DNA from: Tamarix chinensis
Taxonomy: Eukaryota; Streptophyta; Magnoliopsida; Caryophyllales; Tamaricaceae
Direction of reading: 5' to 3'
Length of the DNA stretch: 64,000 nucleotides
Assembly (NCBI GenBank): GCA_030549775.1
Contig: CM060174.1
Span: 9,662,527 to 9,726,526 of the forward strand
Part shown: positions 47,201 through 59,200 of the stretch, piece after piece
Layout of the letters: every line of letters starts with the position of its first letter
How positions within the stretch are numbered: position 1 is the stretch's first letter
Position numbers and translations under genes: made by a program
The notes under the pieces: generated by a model
Seen by the model: only the letters and a program-made list of their open reading frames with translations
Told to the model about the DNA's origin: nothing
The model's database searches: none

Positions 47201-50200
47201 TGAAAATTCTCAACAGCTGCAACATATTATTTATCTTTTGTGACACTTTGATAACAATACATTGTGGCTGTGACCTCAATTTTATTGCCTTTCTCCCTCA
47301 CTTGATCACAATTTGACCTTGAACTTTAAAGTAGGAACTCAATTTGGACAGTTTCTTCAAACATGACCAGTTTAGTTTCATTAAAAGCACTTGATCACAA
47401 CTATTGTCTTAGTTGTAGCTAGACGTTTAATGCACCCACATTATAAGGTAAAATTCCAAAAGTGGGCTAGTCTTGTTGATTGTATGGTAGTTTGATCTCA
47501 GGATTGTAATCCTTATCCTTTCGTAAGTAATAAAATCTCTTACTTATCGAAAAAAAAAAGCACTTCAGCATCGATGTGGGTGTACAACTTTCAGTTTGGG
47601 TCTGGTTTTGGAACTGTCCGATATTTTGGTTTTATGATCTTGAGAAATTGGTCCTTCAGTCTAACCTGGTCCGAATTGAATTTTTCTGGCCTAGATTAGG
47701 TATTTCATTGTTATAGAGTATGTTGTATTCCTTCTACCATAATCTTATTTTACTTTATAATTTAACTGCTTAGTATTGAATTGAACTGCGAAAATTCCAT
47801 ATTTGATAATGATAATGGTGAAATAAGGTTAAGAAAGAGATATTTTAAATCTGACCAGACCCATGTTTTTTGATCCAGTTCATGGTTGATTCTTCAGCCC
47901 ATGACTTCTTGATAATTCTGGTCTTTGGTCCATTTGATCCGATCCAAGACCGATACACACCTGGACCAAACTTGATAAATAGCTTCTTGGATTGTCCACG
48001 AGTCTATTGAGAAGAGCTCTCTTCTTATGACGGACTTGCAAATAAATGGAGTTGGAGTGGGGCAAGTGCCAAAGTAGGTAGTGAAGTGGGTACATTATTA
48101 CATTAGATATGTGTACGTTGGTCAATATGCATAACACTAGAGTTAAATTTCTCCAAATCTAGTTGCTTAATCATACTATGATTAGCAACAATGATGCCTC
48201 CATTCTTCTCCTGCAACTCTTGTCCCAATGTATAAAATTTTGACCCAAAATTTATCAATTTTCTGCCCAAGTTTTAGAAGGTTTTTGATGTCACTATGCT
48301 CACAATATAACAAAATAAATACAAACATTTCCCTCTTTTTTCCACCCTTTTTTGATGACATCCAAAAAGACTTGAGTCACTTGACATCTCTAGCTCGGCG
48401 ACCAACGCTATGGTTGTGTTGAAGGCCAATGATGAGCGAGTTGCAGTGATGCTTGTTGAGGAAGCAACAACGGTAAGTGTTGTGATCAACAAGAGCATGA
48501 GCCCGAGTGGTGTGGTGGCTTGTAAACAATAGACGATGAAGGTGGATGTCGAGGCAAACATCATGTAGACTTAAGGTGGGTTGGTAATTTCAATGGATAG
48601 TGAGCGATGTAGTTGATACAAATAACTGGCAAGACACCTCCAATGAAATCTTGGGAAGTGGATGATGTAGTCATCGTGGGGATTCCTTATGATGAGAGAT
48701 GGTTGACTAAGGCAAAGACAAGGGTTATGATTTTTTCGACCTTTCGTTTTGTGGTTTAGGAGTTTACTAGGGCAAAATGTGGTTAAGGTTGTGAACTTTG
48801 AGTTATTTTTTTATTTGTAATTGCAAACTTTAGGGAATGTTAGGTATATCATACAAGAGTTTCTAGCTTTATCACAAACATCTGCAATTAACTCATATCC
48901 ACAAAAGCATCCATTTTGCAGGGAAACAGATTAACATAAATAACTCAAACATAATAAACTATGAAATAGGATCCAAACAAATAAAATCAAATTTTTAACA
49001 TGTCGAAAAGAAGCTTTGTCTTGCTAGTAATGGCTTAGGTGATATAATAAAAGATAGCAATAATGCGTCCCCAAGTTATTGCATGAAAGCAATTATTTTA
49101 TTACTAGTTAACATCAACCTAATATATTAGTTTTTAATTTTGGCTACCATCTAGCAACATTGATAATCTTTTAGCACGGTATACTGGAGGCATATGAGTT
49201 ATATTCCATGATTTCTAGGCTTTCGTGGGCGACCCTTATTTTGATGTCATAATGATCATTTTGTTTGTTATATTGTGCTATCTTGCTAGTTCATGCATCA
49301 GTGTACTTTTATTTTTCATTTCAATGCCTTGTATTTCCTTAAGGATTATAAATTCTTTGTATGCGTAGTGGTGTTATTTGATGAGACTTCAAGTCTTCAA
49401 AATTGATACAGTTACTTGATACATTATATATATATATGAGAATAAGTGAAAATCATGGCATAGTATTTTATTCATGTAATAGAGAAATATCAAGATGATA
49501 TAGAAGTGATACACTATAACTTAAATATTAAAAGAAAATGTGATATGACAAAAAGGAGACTTATCAAAAAAGTCGCCACATCTGGAAATATCATCGAATT
49601 TTACTTAGGAAGATCCTTGTCCAGATGCTCATTGTATTATTGAAAGTCATATGTATCAAGGTAGGTGTTCTCAGATCTAACTTCTTCCACATGATTGATC
49701 TCCTTGTGCCTTTCTTGAATTTTAATACAACTTTACCAAGTACGGGTATGATAAGCATGGGACTAGTGTCTATGACAAGTTTTAACATTCTCTGTCATGG
49801 GTTTCTTTGGTGGATCATTATTTGTGAACTTAATCCATGTTTTGTTAAATCTACAACCACAATCATTTTTGTGTCTTCTTTCGAAGAAGATGACATTCAC
49901 TTTAGGTATTGATTCGGACCCAATGGGTTATATTTGGTGGTTTCTCAATAGTAGAAGATTATTCGATTCCACTAAATTCAAGCAGAAATTAAAATTAGCA
50001 TAAGTTTTAAACCCATGTTCTCTATGTTGCTATTGGAGCACAATGAAAATTTAGTATGTTTTTTTCAGCATCTCTTCATGAGTAACCGTTTGCCTACGTA
50101 GTTGTAATTTGGATACCATTTTGAACATGTCTTAGGTGCAACTCGAGTGCATTTATTCATATTAGGCACATGGGAGTGTAATTGTTTTTAAACCATCAAA

Positions 50201-53200
50201 ATCTTTGAGACCACTCCACAATTCTGACTGGATATTAATTGTCAGATATTGATTTTGTAGGTTTTCATGCAAGTGATGGCATAACAAAATCAATTTATTT
50301 GCTCATTGTTCTGGGGAGGTTCCAAAACCAAAAACTTAAAAATTAATAGAGATCTGGAAGCTTAGAACCATTTTTTAGAAGTCTTACTGCCACATTGAAT
50401 GCGAGTAGATGTCACTGCCACTGTCCTGTTTGCACTAAATGCAAGGTTAAGTTTAAAACAGAATTTCAAATCAGACTTTATTTATGATATTATCAAAATA
50501 AAATAACAATAATAATGACAACTACAGAAAACGGAATTCCACATTTAGATGACTTCAACGGAAATCAAATCTATCTACTGCATCAAAACTCTTAAAGAAA
50601 TGAAATGAAACGAAATAGATAAAATCGTTGGATGTGTATTTTGTGATCACCTAATAAAGAAGGCAAATAACTGGTTGTGGTTTATAGTATTGTTTGCAAT
50701 AAGGTATGCACTGTATTTACTCATGAGATATCATTATTGTGTTCCATATGTTATTATATTTCTTTCATATTATACAGGTTACCTAGTTGTTGTTCTGACC
50801 TTTCTTGTGTACTGTTTTAAATGGAACCTGAAATGATCCGTGATTATTTCATTGGGAGCAGATGACCTAGTGTAGGTTGTCTGCAGTCACAAATGTTGAG
50901 GATTGCATGTGCGCTTGATGGGATGGGAGAGAGAAGGCTTCTGGCAACTTTATCTGTTTCATTCAATTTCTTTAAACGATTTTGATGTAGTTGATACTTT
51001 TAATTTCTGTTGCATCGTTTTTGACATTATCACAATTATTTCGTTTTGGTAATATCATAAATAATGTCTAGTTTGAAATTCTATTTTAAATTTAGCCTTG
51101 TATCTGAGTGCAAGCGGGATAGTGGCATCTATTTGCACAAGGCATGACTGCTATCTTTTATTGTATTGCCTTTCCCAACTCAGCAGAGCTCCACATCTAG
51201 AACCCAAGACAAGCCCCCCTCCTCCTCTTGATTACATCAACTGCAATGAATTTCAGTTTAGCAAGATTGGCCATTTTTTTCAGCTGCAAGAAAATCAATC
51301 AGATTTTGCATGAAGTATATTACCTATATTAATCACCAGAAATAAATTATAGAGAATAAAATGTATGATGATATAAATAAAATAATTTACAAGTAAGCTT
51401 TTGGATTCCAAATGTATTGTGTAGTTACCCTTTATACTAAAGGCATGTGGAAAATATTTAGCCAATTTAAGTGACCCTTCATTAATTCAAATTAATGGAG
51501 GCTTGCACATTGTGACATTTGCAGAAAATCAATTGGGTAGAAAGCTTTATGCTCCAATCTCAATTGTGCAATTATCCTCTGCAGGACAGGAACGGGGGAA
51601 TATTTAGCCACTTAAGTAACTTTGCATTAACATAGATTTGCACATAGTGATGGTCGATGAGACTACCAAACCATTAATTTTCATTTTTTTCCTTTTTAAT
51701 ATTTTGTGCTATAATGTACAAAAGAAACAAAGTACATGAAAGAAAAAGGAAGGATATGCAGAATAGCAGAATAGACCAAACAAAAAGATTACTAAAGAAG
51801 GGTAGACGGAGGAAGACCTTGTAATCATAGTATATAACTAGCACTTATGCGTCTTGTAATCATGAAAACAATTTTGAGTGAAGAAAAGTACCAAGCATCA
51901 ATGCATGTCATTGGATGGTAGCCAAAATTAAAATCTAATATATTAGGTTGATTCTTATGTTGGCTTGGGTCCAGTGTTTGAAAAAGAGGCGCGCCTAAGG
52001 CGCAAGGCGCAAGGCGATGGGGGGTTAGGGCTTTTTTGGTGCTAGGCGAGGCTACGTAAGTGAGGCGCATATAAGGCGCGCCTCAGGCGCTAGGCGCAGA
52101 GGCTATGAGGCGCACGCCTCAGCATAAAATCAAGCAGAAACTTGGGAGATCAATAAACACATAGGGAGGATGGACTTAGGGAAGAGGGATAAAAAACCTT
52201 TTCAGCAGAAAAAAAAAATTACATGCAGACTGCAGAGACTTAGGGGAGTTAAATAGTCATTTGTTGGAAAAATGTAAGTCTATTTATAGTCTTGATTGCA
52301 GTAAAAATATTCTGCAATTAATATGGGAATTGGGGAGAGCAAGAGTTATTTTGGAAAGGTAAAAAACCAGCTGCAGAGACTGTAAAGTCTGCTACCACCA
52401 ATTTAAAGCAAGAAATAGTTATTTTGGTATATCTGCATATATTTTTTGCAGATATAGAGGAAAACAGATAGGGCATTAGGAAAAACCAAAGGTATATCTG
52501 CATATATTTTTTGCAGATATAAGGGAAAACAAAAGATATAGGGAAAAAGAAAGGTCCCCCTTGTCCTATATATTTTTTGCAGAAACTTTTTCTTCCTAAT
52601 GTAAAAAAAAAAAGAAAAAAGAAAAACAACAACAACAAAGGGAAAAACAATGTACCACTACATCTGGAAAAAAAATAGAGAGAGCATCAAGGAAAACTGG
52701 AAAAAAAAAGTATATATGCCAACAAAAAAAAAAACACTAGGCGCCTCACATCGCCCAGGGGTGCGCCTTCGCCTTGCGCCTAGCGCCTAGGCTCCAGGAC
52801 CCCTAGCGCCTCGGTGCGCCTTAAGCCTTTTCAAACACTGCTTGGGTCATAGATGTGGAGCTGCACATAACCTGTAATGTCGTAGGCCATATAATAAGCG
52901 ATGACAGTAATATGTCCCCACAAGATTGGGCAAAAGCAATGATTTTAGAGCCAATTACATATTCAGTTCAATTACATTTTAATTTTTCCAATTAGGTGAA
53001 TCATATTTATTTTTATAACAATTAGGTCAATTTTTAAATTTAAGTTTTCTATTATACCCTTTTTACCATAACTAATTTTGTCCACAACCCTATTTTAAGG
53101 AAAATTGTTATTTTAAACTTTGAATTAAATCATATGATTATAATTAAAAAGTTAAATTTAAAAACTGACCTAATTGATACAAAAAATATGATTAACTTAA

Positions 53201-56200
53201 TTGGAAAAACAATAGTGTAATTGAACCTAATCAGTAATTTGCTAGTTCATTGTTGCACCATCACTTGCATGAAGTCTGTCTGATTGTTGAGAGCCTACCA
53301 TTGGTGGCTGTGGTTCAGCTGTAATTTGTTACATGATTGCCATCTCTTAGTTATCCTCAGTTTCACTACCTAAGGGATATTAGATTTTTATGTGCATGCT
53401 AAGAAGTATTAAATTGTACTGAAAACTCATCTATTTTTACTAATATACACTCTTTAAATTTAATGCTCCTTATTCATTTAATTGGAAAGAGAATAACATG
53501 AGGCTAGAATTGGAAACACAGCGTTGATGCTTTTTGTAAAAGGTAATATTATGAAGCTAAATTAAAAACATAATATCCTAATATGGAGGTTGTAATTTCT
53601 TAGTATTTTTTATTTGGAGTGAGGTATGTATTTTGACAATTAAGGATCAAGTATGTGTGATATGTGTACCTTTCTAGTCTAAAATTTTATTGTTTTGTGG
53701 TGTAATATTTAGTGGCATGCTTTCCTCATTTGTGAGTGAGCAGACCCAATGAACCCAAGACACATGCATCCCACTGGGTAAAGGGAAAGGAATTGAGACA
53801 GGCCATTAGTCAAATGGAGTAGTTGAAAATTTTAAGCCCGAGGGAAAAATAGATGCCTGTAATTTTCTAGATGATTTATGCTTTTTCTTTATTTTATTTT
53901 TTCGTTTTGTGTTGACTGAGTCCTGATCCAAGTACTGGCTCCCTTATTTATCATTTGACTGCAGGTACAATCCTTCGGTTCCTGGCCCTCTTGGGTGGCA
54001 GGCTCCTCGACCACAGCCATGGTACCCTCCACCTCCAGCAGTTTCGATACCCTCGGCTAGACTGCCACAAGGACCCCTATTTCCTGTTCAAACTGTGCCA
54101 CCACCTCTGCCGTCTGCTGCACCTCCTGTACCTCAGCCAGCGTTTCAAATGAATATAGGGAATCATTCATCGCCAGCCTCAGCTCCTGTGTCACAACCCT
54201 TATTTCCAGTTGGAGGCCCTTCTAATGCTCCTAGTCAAAGTCTTTCTATTGCCTCACCTGCGCTCTCTGGACCTGCCCCGACCAACAGCTTCATGGATGT
54301 TAAAACTTCAGCTGCTCAGTATGCCAATGCAAACAATCATATGGTAAACAGCTACCCTGTACCTGCCCCTCAAGGTATGGACCTGGATTTTGCATTTGTT
54401 TTAGTGTTACATTGATAACTTGTATCAGGCAAAGTATTGTGAGGGTCCATTGTAAAGCTTCCTTTTGTGATGCCTTACAAAAGAGATGGATTTGTTTGGT
54501 GGAAGCCAACATGTTATTAGTTTTTCTTAGTAAGGAATGAATAAAATGGTATATATTCATTGGTGTAGTTCTTTTCATTGATGTCTATGTGGAGATAGTC
54601 TTTTATTTTTTCTTAGTAGGGAATGAATATAATGGTATATATTCATGGGTGTAGTTCTTTTCATTGATGTCTATGTGGAGCTTGTCTTTTTGTTTTTCTA
54701 GTTGATATGAATTAAATATGGCTCAATTTATGAGAACCTAAAAAACTAATACAATCTAGCCTGATATTTTAATTTTTATGCAAGTTTGTTATTGTTTAGG
54801 GAATATTCAATATTTGTCTTGGTTAATAGCTTTCAGAGATACTAATCTTTTTTAGCTAAAGGTATCATTTAATGAAATTTTTAGTTAGGATTCCCTTGCC
54901 TTGCCCATATATTATAGTAAGATATAAATAAGAGGCTATGAACTCAATAATAAAAGTTGGGACTTACTCTAACAATCTAGTTTTAGAGCTCCTTAACTTT
55001 CTCTTTTCCATCTCTTGTCATCGACCCTCCCTTCTTTTTCTCCTTGTCATTGGCTAGCAAACCATCCCACGCACCACCACCACTTTCCTCCTTTACGACC
55101 TAAATTCATTAACTGTCCCTGGCTCCTCTAATTAATCATAATTAGCTAACATGGGCTACAAAAGAAGAATCGGGCAAAGAGGTCCTAGAATGATAAGTTT
55201 AGGACCTATTTGACAACAAGTCCTGCAAAATAGATAGAGCCTATGAATTGTTGGATTTTGCAAGAAAAAAATCTGAAAAAATCAAAGTACCATGAAATAT
55301 GGCGCAAAGATTTAGTTTGCAAGGATCAAAAGAGTGTAGACAATGTGGTGTCCACCATTGGCATGTCATCCTGTCAAGCCAACAAGCCTTCCCAATCACT
55401 TGTCTCAACCAGGCAATTAAATCGCGGTCGCGTTTGCGTTTGCGGTCGCGATATCACTGTATTGGAGCGTCGCGAACGATAAATTATGTGTCACGATTGT
55501 CGCGGCGTGAATTTTTATTTTTATTTCACCATATACTCTAATTATTATTCATTAATCATTTGAATATAAGTATTTAATAACTAGTGTTTTATATTATATT
55601 AGAAGTATTAAAGTGAGTCATTATATGCTAAATTTTTCTAATTATTTAATAGTAAATGTGAAGATAATAAATAGTAATACTTTATTATAATTCAATAGTA
55701 AATTGGTCCAAGATATACAGTAAATGAATAAAAAAAATTTATCATACATGCTTTTTTTAGTAGATTTAAGAATTTTCAATAAATCCCCGATTTATCGGTG
55801 ATATTTCCCGATTTATTGGCCGATAAACGTGAAATTTTAAAACTGTAGTGTATCGGTAATTTTGCTTCGCGGCCGACTCAAAAACTGCTAAATAGTGGTC
55901 GCTACACTATAGCGGGACCGCTATTTAATTGCATGGTTTCAACAAGCCCATCTCGCACCCATCACTGCTCACCACTTCCTTGTTCCCTTGCTCTTTTCAA
56001 GGGAGGGACCATGCAAGGCGCTAGACACTCGAGCGTTCTACCACTTTGTGTTGGCCCTTTGCCTCCCTTTTTAGCCACTCACTAGCCTTTCACTGCCCAC
56101 ACACAAAGACTTGAGTTAGTAGCCTGGTTCAAATAGTGTTGATTAGGATACTTAAAAAGACGGGATTAGACGATAGACCAATGTTTGAAAAGGTCTTAGG

Positions 56201-59200
56201 CACACCTAGACGATAAAGGTCCTAGAGCCTAGGTGCTAGGCGCAAGGCAAAAGCATGGGCCTAGGTAAATTGAGGTGCCAATATGACCAATTTAATATTT
56301 CTTTTGATCTTCTTAAAATATATAATAATTTTTCTACAAAATATTGCCTATTGGTTTCCCAAGACCCTTTCCCCCCTCCCTTTTCTTCTCTACAAGAGAT
56401 TGAGTTATTGTATTTATGAAAATAAAGCCCAAAAATAGCTAATCAGAAATTGTTTCTCTACACTAAATGCATTTCTTTCCTATCTCATTCAAAATTATGT
56501 TTTTTGGTCTTCCTATGAACTTATCCCCTCCTAAATTACATTATTGGTCCTCCCTTACCTCCATTTCCTTCCCAATTGATTGCAGATTTTTTTTAAATGA
56601 AATTAAAACCTATAAGTAGCTAATTTTTAGTAAGCCGTGCGCATTAAATATGCCTCGCCAATGTTGCCTCGCCTATGATGAGAAAAGCCCCAAGCTTTTA
56701 CGCCTTAGCGCTGCGCCTCAAGTGTGCCTTTTCAAACACTGCAATAGACATAGAAGGATGCTCGGAGATTGGAGAGCTCGAAGTTCTACCTTTTCCCAGA
56801 GTCGAAGTTAGGTTAGTGACTCTAGAGATGAGTGATGTGGAGAGGATGACTTAGAGTTAAGTTCAAAGGATGATACATACTCCAGAATCGTCACCTTAGC
56901 TGAATATAGATTGGCCTTCAAGTATCACTCTATTAGCTTCTATGGCAGGCCGAATTATGACTGCTGAAGTTCGAATCAATAACCCTATCAATTATGTGAG
57001 TTGTTGGCAACATATATTCATGCAACATCAACATAGCGATTAGATTATAGGTGGCATTTTGACCAAGCCTCTCTTAATTAGTAAACTGACAGGATTGGTT
57101 ATCGCCTTTTAGTATTTGTGAACAAGTTGGCATTGATATTGATGGAGCTAGATTGGTGGCAATGCTATACATTATTCCATGGCGAGAGATTTTAGTTCTA
57201 TCTCGCCTCAACTCCTGAGGAGCTTCGTTCATGGCAGAGTTGTGAGACCAAAAGTTGCTGCCAATACCTAAACAAGTTAGTGATTGCCATTTAGATCAAA
57301 GTGAGCTATTAGTTGAGTGACAAGACTTCCCATACTTATACTAATGAGAGCATGAGACAACCTTTAAAGCTAGATGTGTTGCCTTCAAACTTGATATCTG
57401 CATAGTGTAGCCCAATATTTTGCTTTTATGCAAGTTTGTTATTATGTAGGAGTATTGAGTATTTATCTTATTTAGTGGGTTTTATAGATGCTAGGATTAT
57501 TTAGCTAAAAATGAGGGTGATAAGATGAGGAAGTAGGACTTCCTAAGAAGTGGCACTTTGAAGGTTGTTTGATATAGTAGTAGTAAAAAGGTTAAAAATG
57601 CATAGAAGCCTTTTTTGGCTCCCAATTGACAAAGGAATTACTTACTAATGGGTAGTGACTACTAAGGTAGCTGTTGGCCCAAATTAATATTTCCCTTGCA
57701 TGAAGAAAATCAAAAGATAAATTATTATATCTTCCTCCCTACTTTCTTAGATAAACCAAACACAAAAATATAATATTTCCAATTACATAATTCGTAATAA
57801 GTTTTGGGGAATTTTCACTCCATTAACAAGTCATAATATGCATACCAAATGAGATTGACATTTACTGAATTATTTTGTTAGGATTCCCTTAGATATACAT
57901 TATACACTTAATTACGGCCTAGCACATGCATTATAATCTAGCAGAACGAATTTCCAAGCCTATCAGCCCTCTCTTTTCCCTATCATGTTGTCAGCCCTCC
58001 CCTCTCCTCGTCCCTATCGTCAGCCAGTAGGCTATCCACACACCACCGCCTTCCACCCTTACAACCTACATTAATAAACTGCATCTAATTCCTCTAATTA
58101 ATACTAACTAGATAACGTTTGTTACAAAAAATATTCAGACAAAGAGGTCCAAACAAGAAGCGCGAGATCTTTAGAACCTTAGGTCCATACTGTAGCTAGA
58201 TCTTTTCACCAAGGTCATAACATAATCAAAGTTTTTAGAACCTCCTAGAAACTTTCCTGATTCTTAAAAAATCCAATGTGTGAAAAGTAATAAAATTATT
58301 TTATGTTATCTTATAGGATCTAGTTGAGTATGGTCTTGAGTCTCCGTCTAATCCACAGAACCTTTTGTCAAATAAGTGTACTTCATGTTCCACTTAGGAC
58401 CTCTTTCTCTAAGTCTCCTTTTGTAACCCATTTTAGCCAATTAGGATTACTTAGAGAATTGAGTACGATTGGTGATCGTAGGTTGAAGGGGTTGTGTGGT
58501 GGTGCATGGCTGGTGTTGATGGTGGGGCTAAATATGTTAAGTTTTGAAATGGTCATGTCGCCAATTTCACGTATTGGCTGATCCAAAATTAAATAAGTAT
58601 CAACCAATATTGTGTATCAAGATTGATATTTAATTGTACAGTGGTGGGTGTGAGAGGGGTGGTGACTATTGGGCTCGCTGAGGCGAGTGCTTAGAGAGGG
58701 TCGTCAGCCAGCTGGGATGACTTGCCGGCAGCAGCGAGCTCTAGTGTTGCACTATTACTTGCCTTATGGTCTTTGCATGCTAATTTTTCATGCCATATTT
58801 CATGAAAATCGGACTTTCTTGCTTTTTCCTTGAAACAATCCAACAATTTATGTATAGAGGCAGAAATCTTATCAACAGCCTCCAGGATTGCAACATCTGG
58901 CTCTAATATAGGATGTAGTCGCAGCATGGTCATGCTTCTTGTTGTTCTTAGGACTGCTTTTTATGAGTCTTCTTTTGTTATCCATATTATCTAATTAGGA
59001 ACTATTACTTGCTTTATGGTCTTCGCATGCTAATTTTTCATGCTATATTTCATGAAAATCGGACTTTCTTGCTTTTTCCTTGAAACAATCCAACAATTTA
59101 TGTATAGAGGCGGAAATCTTATCAATAATATAGGATGTAGTCGCAGCATGGTCATGCTTCTTGTTGTTCTTAGGACTGCTTTTTATGAGTCTTCTTTTGT

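Larger units (their letters stand above)
46251..53964 (+). other. SUF4 intron 3 (7714 bp)
   Basis: Phase 2 intron (GTATGT donor, GCAG acceptor). It contains a truncated retroposon (47393-47555), an inverted repeat pair (49118-49165 with 51905-51956), a hAT-type miniature element (51972-52840) and a foldback element (52966-53226). The sequence between them has no recognised content. Confidence 0.9.

Noticed and set aside
55243..55541. Two overlapping frames of about 80 codons ending in an arginine-rich part
   Set aside because: They run from the coding-like fragment into the GCGGTC-rich element, so as whole proteins they are chimeric; only the first part is annotated as a fragment.
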